The notes under the pieces: model-generated
Told to the model about the DNA's origin: nothing
Database searches by the model: none
What the model saw: the letters and a program-made list of their open reading frames with translations, nothing else
NCBI GenBank assembly: GCA_029204225.1
Contig: CM055102.1
Coordinates: 62,702,218-62,766,217 of the forward strand
Reading direction: 5' to 3'
Length of the DNA stretch: 64,000 nt
Origin: Diphasiastrum complanatum
Taxonomy: Eukaryota; Streptophyta; Lycopodiopsida; Lycopodiales; Lycopodiaceae
Part shown: one piece after another, positions 1 to 12,462 of the stretch
How positions within the stretch are numbered: the stretch's first letter is position 1
Layout: every line of letters begins with the position of its first letter
Position numbers and translations under genes: made by a program

Positions 1-709
1 TTGATTCTTATTCTCAAGCCAACAAAACTCAAAATGAAAAGCATTCTTTTCAACCTTTAAAGCTTTGCATCGAGTGTCCTTTAGTGTCTTGCTAAAAACA
101 TCTCGAATTAGCTTGTTAACACGAAACTTTAAATCTTCCAAAATAAAATAAAATAAATAAGAACAAAGATCATAATATGTATACGAGTTACCGAAACAAA
201 GACAAACGATTCACTGCAAAATAACCATTTAAGAGCAGGATCAAAAACAATAATACCAATGCCATGATTCATGCTGTGCAGAAATGGTTATTCAACATAG
301 TTATCTTCACAACTTCACTCCCAACATGTCCAATCTAGCTTCCATGTTTAGATTTCATTCGAGTGGCTCTCAGTTGTTCATAAACTTTATCCTAAACCCT
401 AAAACAAAAAGAGATAGAAAATCGCTCAAAGATGAGGATGATGGGGGGTTGATAGCTTCCTAATTCACCATGCTGCAAATCTAAATCTGATAGATTGGAA
501 TGGGCTAGGAGTTTAATTTTTTTGTTTCAATAAGCATATATGAAGTGCTTTCAACATATATCATTTGCTCTGCTAGAGAATCAACCGCAAAACTATTTGA
601 ACCTCTAAAATCGTCACACAGAGATTCGTTAGGCCGATCAGTAAAGAATGAGCTCCACATTGCAATTGTATGTCAAAATAACTAGAAATCAGCTGTGTAA
701 CACCATCTC
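1..709. other. 3' flank of the eS7 gene, no further gene seen
   Basis: AT-rich sequence downstream of the minus-strand eS7 stop codon. It should hold the 3' UTR and polyadenylation region of that gene. I see no other coding exon or RNA gene in it. Confidence 0.5.
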
Positions 710-3549
710 TCAAGCAGCAACAGCTTCTAGCACTGGATACTCAAAGACCACCTCTTTGCCAGTTAATCGCTTGTATACTCCTCCATATGTATCCAATTTG
801 ACTTCGGTGCTATTGCGCTCTTTTGGGTCCAGGTATACCTAAACGCACAAAGAACATGATTAATTACCAAAACATGATTAATTACCAAAACAATGGCCTG
901 AGACCATACAGACTCCAAAGCTTTGAAACTGTGGAGAAGATCATTGTTGACTGATTATATGCATATCTTTGCAACTTTATTAAAATTATCTATGCACCTT
1001 TGCAAACATTGTCAGAACCAACCCTGCAACTGTTGCCAAACGTTTTCACTATATCAGTAAGTCAAACTAATACAAGAAAAAGCAGCCCACACATACCCGC
1101 ATGATTCTAGAACCATCAAGGCGATATCGAACACGTTTTCCAACAATCTCTGTTGGATACACAAGATCCTCCAAAATGGCATCATGCACGGCAGTCAAAG
1201 TGCGACTGCGAGGACGAGTAGCAGCAGATCCTTTCTTTGGAGGCCTTAAAATACGCCTTGTAGCAATAATGATGACATCCTGAACAAGCCTAACGGCTAT
1301 CAAGCAACAAAGAAATTTTGGGGCAAAAAGCAATGCTAGATTCTGTGTGATATGAAGAATCAAAGCCAAAAGAATGACAAACCTTGCCACTGAACTTCTT
1401 CTCCAGCTCACGGACTAGCCTTGTATGAATTTTCTGGAAAGATTTCCTCAAACGATAAGGGACGTGAATAACAATAGTCTTTTTGTTGTTTGCAACATCA
1501 ACCTCCCTGCCACAACAAAGCCAAGAAGCTCAACACTCTTCTGTGGAAGCTTTGCAATAGAGCATCAGCTTTGGAAATTTTTTATGGTGAAATGTAAGTC
1601 ATTTCTTTGAAAACAGTCCCATACTTGGCTGAGTTGATATACAAGTCGCGCAAATCGCTTCGGAGTTCCTGGTTGGTATTTTCAAGATCAAATAGAGCCT
1701 GCAAAAAAAAATCACAGAAGGTTTTATACATCTAAAAACAGGTCAAAGATCAAAAGTGAAAGGTAAAGCTTATGAGAAACATTATTTATTTTAGTCATTC
1801 TAGGAATGGATCGTGATCGTGACAAGGACCTTGTGGAGTTGATACACAAATGTATTTCTTCAAATAGCCTGAGTGCTATTCAAAATCTTTTCTTACAAAA
1901 AAAAGTTGAGGACAAATTCAATTTTGAAGTCAATTTGAAATGTATGAAGATAAAAATAAACTAAGACCCTTGCAAGCATGCAAGGCTCAAGCTATTACCA
2001 TATAAGAGAGCTAGCTTCAGAGCCTCTGTAACCATCCTGACAGTTTGATTATTGACCACTGACCATTTACCCCCTTCTACCCTTTCAATGTGGCCAAAAT
2101 TTTACGTACATCAATACCAAATAATTGCAATTTTGCTCTCGCAATACAGTTATTCAGAGGCTTCACTGCTGGTCTTAAAAGCCCAGACCGAGTTTGCCAT
2201 AACAAATAATGAATAATAAGCGATCTGATACAAGCAAATTCAGCATCAATATAAGAGTCACTCTGACAAAGAGGTCTCAACGTTCACAAAAAGCTTCAAA
2301 TTAGGCATACAGTACAGTGTCGCAGGAGATGCTTACAACACTATCATAAAGTTGGTTAATCCAAAAGTAAAAATGAAGTGACAAAATCATACAAAGTGAC
2401 ATGCTAGGTCCGGTAGGGGCTGATTAACTTGATGTGGTCCTCATGGCAACCTACAAGGAAGCTACTATACGACATAACATCAATATCCAGACAACTCTCC
2501 AATAATTGCAGATGTCGAGTGCTATTCTAAATGGCAGCATATAATAATCTGATGATTCGAGTGGAATACTCCAGAAGTTTCTAAGCATAATGTTAACATT
2601 ACTTGGGGGCAAGGGTGGCAGTGGGACATATGATGCCAGGTGGCTAACGAAAAGCCCTAAGGTGGGTGGAAGGTGAGCTTGCTGAGGCCCTTGCAAGATG
2701 ACAGAAGAATGTCAGGAGAGAGGTGGCTACATGTCTGGAAGAATGAGGGCCCAATGCTGATATCAGCATAACATATAGCTACAGATGGCAGTTAGGAGCT
2801 AGGACCCAAGGGAGGTGAAACGTGTAACAGGGACCATGGAAGGGTTAGACAGTATGCAACCAAAGCATTGTTCTGTAGCATAAGCAATTGGCACTACATA
2901 CTGTATTTTTTTAAAATTGCAAGATACATTTTTCAAAAAAAAATTGAAGCCTGGTAGAGGAACTTCCATAGACCCCCACAGTTCAATGGTTCCTTAGTGC
3001 ACATTTAGACATACAGATCTAAGTTTGAAGATGCTTCTGCTACCATAGTTCCAACTTCCGAAGCATATTTCCAGCAGAATCGAGGCTTCCATAGTGGATT
3101 TCCAGCAGGATCGGGATTTTCAACAGAACTGGCAAGATTTGGATATGAAGAGAGTTCTGTAGCAGTTTAGCATATCCACTAGAAAGTAGGAGAACCCTAA
3201 CGGTTCCATTAGAAGCAACTTTTTTAGAGTTTCGACAATGTAGACTATAATTAATCAACAATCAATCTTGAATCCCAACTCCAGGGTCAAAACTTACGAG
3301 TCCCACCTAGTACCTATTGTCATGATCCATACAACATTTTGGGGTGGAATTTATTCTAGCCTTGTATTATGGCAAAAACAAGTGCTTTTTTTTAATGTTT
3401 AGGCAAAGTCACAGTTTCATCGAATCGCATTTCGATCAAAGAACTCCCATTTCCAAACAGACCGCTCAAATCGGATTCTGCTGTTCGAATCGGCCTGCTG
3501 AAAACCCGTGCCTGTTGCCCAAAAACTGGATTTTCTCACGAGAGAGACC

Positions 3550-3589
<40 letters not shown>

Positions 3590-4331
3590 TTGTCCGTGCC
3601 ACGTGGAGAAAGTGTACTATGTACATTGTAATATCATTTATGACATACATAGATAGGTCACAGAAGTACCATGTGGCATGTAAATGATCTACATTGTAAG
3701 TGCATCTAGCACTTGTTTATGCCATAATAGATTATAGAAGGCTAGAAATAAAATCCACAAAAAAGAAACCCTAAAACCGTTTCGCCGATTCTTTCCCGTT
3801 TCAAACCCTTTTCAAAAAGGTGTTTCGAAAAGGTCCATGACATATTGCCGCAAAGTAGATTACATCCAATGAAATTCTACCGTTCGAAACACAATTTCCT
3901 TGAATGAAACGTGTTTAAGTGAAACTAGGCTTCCAAGGTTCTATAAACTAAGGCAAAATGCAGAAGGCCAAAATGTGTAACTTCCTAGACACTTTGGACA
4001 AATTTACATATTCAAACTCCAAGCCTGTGCAACAGCCTACAAAGCAATTAAATTGGCATGCAAAAAATTCATGCTGGCTATTTTAGAGTATTAAAATTTA
4101 AGATATAGAGCACAATTCTTAAGATGACAAAAAATTCACATTACAAATACGAAAAATAAAACAAACATCAGTAGAATCACCCTCTTTAACTCAAGTGTTT
4201 TGCTTCAGGAAAAGGTACATTCATCAAGACAAACAGGACGCAGAGGCACTACTCACCTGAGCAACAGATTCCTCAAACTCTTCGGGCTCGAGGCCCTTCT
4301 CCTTCTGAATCTTTCTGCGAGCAGTAAACAT
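710..4331 (-). CDS. RPS7: 40S ribosomal protein S7 (eS7), five coding exons
   Basis: This encodes the small-subunit ribosomal protein eS7, a cytosolic 40S component needed for small-subunit assembly. Exons in transcript order are 4331-4257, 1698-1625, 1506-1383, 1279-1097 and 838-710. All junctions are GT-AG and the frame is kept throughout, giving 585 nt, or 194 residues plus a stop; plant eS7 is usually about 190. Seen directly are the start [13 protein letters not shown], then [70 protein letters not shown] and a C-terminus [15 protein letters not shown]. No frameshift or internal stop was found, so the gene looks functional. An acceptor-like AG at 4353-4352, just upstream of the ATG, suggests a further intron in the 5' leader, as is common in plant ribosomal protein genes. 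The Ala-rich C-terminal extension differs from the flowering-plant proteins I know. Confidence 0.95.
1699..4256 (-). other. first intron of eS7 (2.56 kb)
   Basis: A single large intron separates the 25-codon first coding exon from exon 2. It contains a (GA) microsatellite and a telo-box-like AAACCCTAA at about 3769. Telo-boxes are usually promoter elements of ribosomal protein genes, so this one inside an intron may be coincidental. No coding potential was recognised. Confidence 0.8.
3552..3587. repeat. (GA)n microsatellite
   Basis: Uninterrupted GA dinucleotide run inside eS7 intron 1. Arg-Glu or Leu-Ser repeat frames over it are artefacts. Confidence 0.95.
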
Positions 4332-4351
4332 GATTGATGGCGGTGCCGCTC

Positions 4352-6414
4352 CTACACACCAAAACTTGATTATATTTGAAGTTTCAAAAAGATCAGTGAC
4401 TGTTTGATCATAAAACCTACGAAGGCAACAAGAGAAAATAACAATTGCCAGCTAGTCTACATAACTTTTCCAGTATGATCTTGAAAAAGCAAAAAAACTA
4501 AATATCAACACTGCCTCATTTCGACCTCAATTGAGTATTGGAACCCGACACTTAGGCCATTAATCACAGACACAATTTAACAACAGGGCCCCAACTTATG
4601 CCTATTTCACGAAGTAAATGATAACAGTACATCAACATAGACACAACCGATTAGAGCTTGACAAAATGATCGTACTTTTCCAGCACTTCCTCAATAATTA
4701 TTTTGTTTGACAACATGTAACACACAAGAATATACACAAAATGTACAGTTTACGTTAATCTTGATGAAGATCCATATGAAGACCAACAGCATCTTCACAA
4801 ATTCATGAAGCACTCTTGAATACAAAATGCTAATTTGCATGAGTGCAGCCCATCATCTTCAGAGACCAAACAAAACTTGTAACGCTTGCAGCCTCCAATC
4901 AAGAATCACAAACTCCTTTACTACAATGATGCTAGCCACCACTTCACAACCTGAACAATTGTAGTAGCCATCGCATCATCCAAAACCTTCAAACCAACTT
5001 TGTTGCTAAGCATCACTGAAGTTTTCTCACTAACCGACACAACTGGACTATCCATAAGTTTGGGTCTACTCTTACCATAACCACCGCTACATTATGCAAA
5101 AGTGTCATGTAAACAACAAGAAATTCTCAATCTTTTATATACTACAGAGACTCACATTGGTAAGCCCATCTTAATGGCTTCTTTGACTTCATATTCACAA
5201 ACTTCAACCTCTTTGAACAGTCCTCACCATATTTTTCTTCATCGCTTTTCAAAAGTCTTCTATTTCAAAAGTCTTAACAACCTCTGATACTGGAGATTAT
5301 AAGCATCAGTTCGAGCATGTTATTCTCTTCTTTTTCACACGCCTCAATAGCATTGTTGCACAATCATACAAAATTGTTCTCAATTCACACAATTTCTCTT
5401 CTTTTTCAAAAACTCAACGGTACCGTATACATGGTCATAGAGAATTGTTCTCAATTCAACACAATGTTCTCTTCTTTATTGTCACACACTACTACTTAAT
5501 CATATCAAGTTGTTAGTTTCTCAGAGAGTGTTGTTCATCCAAGAACACCTTTTAAACCCCTCAAAAACATCATCAGTCAACAACTCCAGCATAACAACTA
5601 ATTTTGAAACTTGCATAAAGTCTTTTTGGTAGTGCACAAGCACCAAAACTATTGAAGGAGACTTTCTTGTAACTTTATTATTGACTATACAACCACATGT
5701 ATATCTGTACGGGACACAATGACTTTCCCAATTGCTCGTGTAACATGACCCAGTTCAATACACAATACAACCTATAATAGAACTTTCATCTATGAGCTGA
5801 AAATGATTTTGTGATCTGTGAACAATAAACATTGTGGGGGGCTCGTAAGGACTTCTGCAGCCTGCTAACACCTAGTATGGTCTGATTTCGACATGCAGTG
5901 ATTCAGATCATTTAAACTGATTACTACTTCCTTTGAATGTTATTACAGTACAACCTGCTTTCCTCCTCCTTTTTGCGGGTATGGCCAGTCTATAGCCTGC
6001 AACTTAGTGTTACAGTCTGTAAAATGTCTGTTACTGCTGCTGTAAATTATAGCAATCTCATCTAAGCTGATATACACTATTGCATAGAAGCAACAACAAG
6101 GGCATATGGATCAAGCAAGGCAAGTTGTCTTTGGCAACATTATTTATGCACTTAATACTTTAATTGATGTATCTTCAAGTGCACAAAATGCCTTGGAATC
6201 CATGGCTTGGCATGATGTATAGTTTTTGAAGTGTGCTACATGACACATTTATGGAACATCTTGTGAGGGATCCTCTAAGAGGTGGTGAAAGATCCTTCAT
6301 GGACATCATTCTCTACTGGAGTCTCAAAAGTTCCTTGATTCTAGATGCATTTTTTAGACACTTCTAAAAGCTCTCATTCATCTATCAAGAGAGTTGTAAA
6401 TAGATCAAGCTAAA
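4352..6414. other. upstream flank of eS7, no gene recognised
   Basis: AT-rich sequence that should include the eS7 promoter and perhaps a non-coding first exon. I could not place a TATA box or start site with confidence. The far end (about 6.1-6.4 kb) runs into a polypurine tract and LTR, so it is probably the tail of a decayed retroelement. Confidence 0.4.
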
Positions 6415-6426
6415 TTTGAGGAGGAG
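6415..6426 (+). other. polypurine tract of an LTR retroelement
   Basis: The purine run TTGAGGAGGAG lies directly before an LTR-like TGTGAAG start. The same purine tract precedes the 3' LTR at 37,022, so the two relics belong to related families. Confidence 0.55.
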
Positions 6427-6930
6427 TGTGAAGAACTGCCAAAAATTGACAAATCTAACTTGATCAAAGACCATGTAGAACATTGTAAATATTGTGTATA
6501 ATTGGGTTCCACACATGTAAGGCCAAGATGCCACGTGACAAACCACTCCTAATTTAGGTTAGGTCAAGTCAAGAGAGTTGGTCATGTCCATTTGGTGGTC
6601 ATCCCTACCAAGCATAAGTCTAGGATCTAGGCTAGGGTTTCATTTTAGGGCAAGAAAGTTGAGTTAACTTTCTGATTACATGCTGGAAATCCACCTAACT
6701 TCAAGAAGGAAGTCGAATTTGCTATGTATTCCAAGCTCCCATAGTGAGAAGATAGATTATTTTTGGAGCTCATTGGCAATCTCAAGCTAATTCACTATGT
6801 ACATTGAGTTTTTGTGATCCAAATGAAACCAAATCAATTTCTACTTGTTTCTCAGGTTGAAGGCCGTACTACAGCCTGTAGTACACATGTGTGTGCTCGG
6901 ATTTCAATGTTGATCAATGCTTTTGATTGT
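6427..6930 (+). repeat. truncated or solo LTR
   Basis: It begins TGTGAAGAACTGCC after a polypurine tract. It shares the order of several short blocks with the LTR at about 33,397-34,064: an opening that reads into a GACAAAT-like stretch, a CCCACACATGT-like block, and a block with TGTACTACAG. No matching second LTR or primer site is nearby, and the 3' boundary is approximate. Confidence 0.5.
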
Positions 6931-7106
6931 CAATGCTTGTTGTTTGTCAAATTGCCAATCTAGATCAACTTTTTTGTGTCTATTTAAATTTTTATTTAGA
7001 ATATCTTTATTAACAATTCATACCTTGCCAGTTTTTATTGACATGTCATGCATTACTTGTTTCTCTACATTGAAAAAGGATCATAAAATACTTTTATGGA
7101 GAGCTC

Positions 7107-7511
7107 TGATCATTCATATTCCATCTCATATCGGTTCAATGTGCGAGAATAGCACCTCTGGTTTTCACATGTTGTATATGCGTGTCGATTAGCTATCTGA
7201 TGAAATACTGGCTATCGAATCAGCGCGTCTTTGGAGAAGACAATGATTTTTCACTTGGACTGCGCACGTCGAATCGCTATTGTAGGAAAAAGAAATTTTG
7301 AATTTTTTTTCATATTATTGGAGGGTATTTTGCATGATCAAAGCTTGATTTGATAGACTCTTCATACTGTCCAAAGCTAAGGATACTCTATCGCGTCAAG
7401 CTTTGATCATTCATATTATCTTCCAATATCGGTTCAGCGCGTGAGAATAGCCTCTCTGATTTTCACATGCAGTATATGCGCGTCGATTTACTATTGGGTG
7501 AAATAATGGCC
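7107..7511. repeat. diverged tandem repeat, two copies about 295 bp apart
   Basis: Copy one spans about 7107-7212 and copy two about 7402-7511. Both contain TTGATCATTCATATT, ATATCGGTTCA, GCGAGAATAG-like and ATGCGYGTCGATT blocks in the same order. Related pieces with ATCGGTTCAACGC and GCGCGTTGATCCGATAT recur at about 9070-9235. The CpG-bearing core stands out from the AT-rich surroundings. Confidence 0.6.
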
Positions 7512-7901
7512 GTTGGAATTTTTTGAAATTATAATGATTGGATATAAAAAATGTCAGATATTTATAGCTTAACCTTGTCAATTTCAGCAATAAATTGTAG
7601 ATGTGACTATACTTTTGTGTCTTTAGTTGTAGATGTGACCATACTTTAGTTGAAATTAATTATGGTTTATTCGATATCGACTAATCATTTTGATGATAGA
7701 TGGATATTTAGTTTGATTTGATTGACAAGCCTCAGAGGAATCATAATCATAATCCGAGCCTCAGACATCCAACCCACCACGTTTGCAATCATTTCATATT
7801 TTCTCTATATATACTGATGGACGACGCTGAAATTCTTTGCATAAAGTTCTTATAGTTCTCTACATCCATGCGATATTGATTCCGCGTGCTCTTTTTTTCA
7901 G

Positions 7902-8605
7902 ATACTGTTGTTGCGAGCCATGTCAAGAGGGTGACCATTATGCCCAAGGATTTCAACATTGTGTTCAGGCTTCGGGACACATATGACAAATTTGCAAAAT
8001 ACTTTAGACATGCTCCTTCCTCTCCTCCAAAACAAGATTCAGGAAGGAGAAAACGAAAGCAATCTCAACCATCCCGGCTTGTTATTCGTATACAGAGCGG
8101 GGGTGTTTCAAAGAAGAGGAGGTCTCTTGACCCTCCAAAAAAAACGAGGGATTTTTCCATGCCTTTTCCTCTGGATGAAAATCTTTCTTCTAGGCATTCT
8201 CCTCCCAATTCTCCTCCTAAGGCTTCTTCTTCTCCTCCCAAAACTCCATCTTTACCTTCTCCTTCTAAATCTTCATCTCCTTATAAATCTCCTCCTCCTG
8301 TTCTAGAAAATGATTTAGATGATTTTGTTAATGTAAAGGTAGAATCAATTTTGAATGACAATTCTTTTTCTGGTTTATCTGTATTACTTCTGTCACCCCT
8401 TGCACTTGCCTTTGTAAATACTCCTCAGTATGTACAGTATGACCAATTGTTAAACACGTATCTTAAAGCTTTAAGTCCTCGATACAGTTTTAGGATGCCG
8501 GAGACCAATGCTGGTCTCCCCCTTTCTAGTTTAGAAACAGGTGAATTAGAAAGTAGGGATAAAATGCTAGGTGACAATGTAGGAAGTGGGACCATTCAGT
8601 ACTAG
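7902..8605 (+). pseudogene. histone H3 C-terminus-like exon with Pro/Ser-rich tail
   Basis: An acceptor (TTTTTTTCAG) at 7892-7901 opens a reading frame of about 235 codons. Its first residues read DTVVASHVKRVTIMPKD, close to the end of histone H3, where an Asp-Thr pair is followed by the invariant KRVTIMPKD block. The H3 ending is then lost: FRLRD replaces the usual RRIRG, and a basic stretch with RRKRKQ and KKRRS follows, then a long Pro/Ser/Lys-rich segment with repeated SPP motifs. The last third is acidic and unassigned. No upstream exon for the H3 fold was found, so this is either a 3' fragment of an H3-like gene or a capture. A TAG closes the frame, but the same frame continues past it into a Ulp1-like segment. 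Confidence 0.55.
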
Positions 8606-9041
8606 ATGAAGTTTTTTCAGACCCTATTGTTTATAGATGTAGCATTGTTTCTCCTTCAATTCATGGCTATATTTGATTTCCCTGATTTCAAAAGTATGCA
8701 CAATGATATGCTCCAATACATCGGACTAGGGACTCCAATTCTTGTGTTGCCATACATAACAAAGTAAGTGTCTTTTTTTTCGAATTTTATTATATTGAGT
8801 TTTTCATATGAATTTTGATTTCACATTGATTCTCATAAATGTATTGTTTTCTGATTGCAGTGATCATTGGAGCTCATATGTGTTGTCCTTATACGTCAAT
8901 GATGAGGGTGTGTGTAATCCAGTTTGTTTAAAGATGAACTCTATTACACACACACACACACACACACAATTGCCAGGAGCCATATTCAGAAAATACTGGA
9001 ATTCCTTGCAGTACCAAATGCAAAAGCATATACGAAGCTAA
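8606..9041 (+). pseudogene. Ulp1/SENP (C48 peptidase)-like fragment
   Basis: In frame behind the stop of the H3-like exon, about 53 codons end in TPILVLPYIT. A GTAAGT donor at about 8764 and a TTGCAG acceptor at about 8859 splice this to NDHWSSYVLSLYVND, and CLKMNSIT follows. Ulp1/SENP SUMO proteases have a hydrophobic strand ending in P, then the catalytic His in an HW motif, and later the catalytic Asp in a DS motif. Here the HW is kept and the DS position reads NS, so it is probably inactive. A (CA)n tract sits inside the coding part after this motif. The Cys-containing end of the domain was not found. The assignment rests on motif order only. Confidence 0.45.
8946..8969. repeat. (CA)n microsatellite
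   Basis: Short CA run inside the Ulp1-like fragment, where it would encode alternating Thr-His. Confidence 0.9.
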
Positions 9042-10047
9042 AAATTGTTGATGTAGAGGTAAAAATTTATCAATATCGGTTCAACGCACCCTTGTAGTTA
9101 TTGTTTGGTTTATTTTCATAACGTGCGCGCTGATCTGATATTCAAACAATATTTTTTGGATATCGATGCGACGCACGCTTGTTTCCGTTGTAGATTTAAT
9201 TATAACATCTTGCGCGTTGATCCGATATCTAATAACGTTAAAATTTGGATTATGCAGTCCTCCCAGCAGATTGATTCTGTCAGCTGTGGTTAATATACCG
9301 TATGCAATGCCAAACACTTTTTTAATTGGCTTGCACTACAAGATGGATTTCCAAATATGGAAGAGGCAATCTTCAATTAATAACTTTTAATTGTGTTTTT
9401 TTTTTCATATTCAAATTCCTATTGATTGATCTTTGATTGATTATATTTAACTGTGTTTAAGTTTTTTTTTAGTTTAAATGCCCCAAGGTCTCCCCAACGG
9501 AGATAATACACATTGATTTTCCAATTATACAGTAATAATGGACTTGAATAACTTCCGCTAACATGAAATAAGAAGCAATTACATTCTCATTTGCAAATAT
9601 GTCAAAAATTCTCCAAAGCATACTATCAACAATCAATCACACCACCATCACCACTTGACCAAATCATCAAACTAGCTATTGACAAAAACAATCTTAGTTG
9701 TTGATTTACTCCTTTATGACAATCATTTCTTGCATCAAGCATGCACACTATGGAATAAAATTTTCTCCCTACCACCAAGCAACAACACTATTCATATCTA
9801 CAATGTCATCACAAATCCTATCATGCCGCCGATTAACTTATTAAATTTCTATCTTGAAGATCCTCTTCTCTCTTCCTCTTCCAAAAAAGAATTATAAATC
9901 ACTTTCTCCTCTTGATTATAGAAAAATGCTTATTCTCTCCTCATTCAATGCCTCCACGTGTAATGAACACTCATCTTGCTTAACAGATACTTAATCAATC
10001 AAAAGAGCAAACTTGGATCTCTCTCAACACAATTTTCTCCTCACTCA

Positions 10048-10186
<139 letters not shown>

Positions 10187-10831
10187 CTCTCGATCTCTCT
10201 CGACATTTTGACTCTATGCAATGCTCGGTTGGTTGCACTCCCATGCGTTCTGGAACCCGGTTAGTTGGATTGTGTTCAAAGTTTATTGAATGTTAGTTGA
10301 TGTGTTTTGGACCCGAGCAAACCCATAAAGTTGTTTTCTAGATAGATAAGAGGAATAGCACATAAAATACTTTTCCTGGCTTTGCCTAACCTTTTTTGGC
10401 CTCCAAGATCAATACTAGCTTTACGAGGCAAGAGCTTGACTATGCTTCATTATCTTTCCATTTTATTCAACTTGGATTGGCCTCAAACTCTGCGGCACTC
10501 AAACTAAGTGTATGGATGACTCAACTTTCAGTATGGATGTACCTCCGATGAGACTAGGACCTTACTGAAACATCCTTCGAGAAAGCCTAAGTGACAATAT
10601 AAATGTGAATCTTAGCTACACCCTTTGATACAAACCAAGTGTCTTATTCGAGGACCTTAATAGGAATCTAGGGATATCACAGGGGGCAATATTAAAAGTG
10701 ACTATGCTAACGAGGTCAGAATTCTTAGATACAATTATTATGGATAAAACTAAAAATGATGTGTGCATGTAGATAATGGAAGAAAGCTTTTCAAGTGAAT
10801 TAACTGAGTATGTTAAAAGCCTTACACACAT

Positions 10832-10987
<156 letters not shown>

Positions 10988-11262
10988 GCCTTACACACAT
11001 TACCTCTCTCTCTCTCTCTTAATGTTTTTATCTCTCCCTCTCTCTTAATGTTTTTTTCTCAAAACAAAAAATCAAAACCAAAAATCAGAATCAATTGATT
11101 CACATCAATTTTTTTTTCACACAATCTCTCTTTTTCCTAGCCATTCGCATTTCATACATTTTCTTACACACACACACATTATCTCTCCTTCTCTCTCTCT
11201 TTCAACCTCTATCTCTTTTCTCAAAACCAAATAACAAAATCAATTCATTCACATTTCATTCA

Positions 11263-11406
<144 letters not shown>

Positions 11407-11531
11407 CTCTTTTCTCAAAATAAAAAATTGAAACCAAAAATCTAAATCAACTCATTCACCTTCAATTCATTTTCTCATTCTCTCTCTCGCTCTCTCTCTC
11501 TCTTTCATTCTCAATTTCTCTCTCACAAATT

Positions 11532-11533
<2 letters not shown>

Positions 11534-11602
<69 letters not shown>
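11534..11602. repeat. (CT)n microsatellite
   Basis: About 69 bp of CT in a block that is missing from copy 2 of the dispersed repeat. Confidence 0.95.
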
Positions 11603-11606
<4 letters not shown>

Positions 11607-11693
11607 CCCCTTAAAAATCAAATATCACAAATTTTTTTATACACACACTCTCTCTTTCTATCTATCTATCTATTTATCTCTCTCCCTATCTAG

Positions 11694-11818
<125 letters not shown>

Positions 11819-12462
11819 AAACATGTAAAACCAACTAAATTAACAAATAAAAACCTCCAAAATCTAAATTTGAAGCCTCCAAAGACCTCAAGCGCCAAAA
11901 TCCTCAAAGTCCAAACGCGAAGCTCCCTACAAAGCTAGCACGAAATGAAGCTTGCGGGAGGGAATATGAACACAGTGTCAGAATTCGACATCCGTCGGAA
12001 TCTGACATCTCTTTTTAGAAGCCAAAACGTCAAGTCATCGACACGGATTGCTGATCTGTATACCAGAATTTAACATAGTTAAAATTGTGTTGCATTTCGA
12101 CATCCTACTAGGATGCCACTTCAGTGAAAATTTGCCACATGGCACCCATGTTGGATGTCAAATTCGAACATCTTGTTTTAAATTATATTCCCGCCAGCTA
12201 TCGGAGGTTGCCGAAGTTCTTTTTTACGGGGGTTCGATGGTTTCCAACATTTTATAAGATTTTCCGAAATCCATCGCAACCACACGTCGAAATGAGTGCG
12301 TCTTGTAGTAGTGCCTACCTCGAGTTACTACTAGTATGTGAGAGAGAACCATTATACACCTAGTTTTTTGGAGGTTGTGAGAGTTTCTACACTTAGAGTT
12401 TTTATGGCTTTCGTAAATACACATATACATTCACCAAGGAGATTTGTGTTGTATCTTCATTT

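Noticed and set aside
1101-1283. Plus-strand frame over eS7 exon 4
   Set aside because: It is the antisense of a conserved coding exon on the minus strand.
3765-3780. Telo-box-like AAACCCTAA
   Set aside because: It lies in an intron of eS7 rather than in its promoter, and the motif is short enough to occur by chance.
5102-5499. Two short frames upstream of eS7
   Set aside because: Low-complexity Ser/Phe/His text in AT-rich DNA without splice or domain support.
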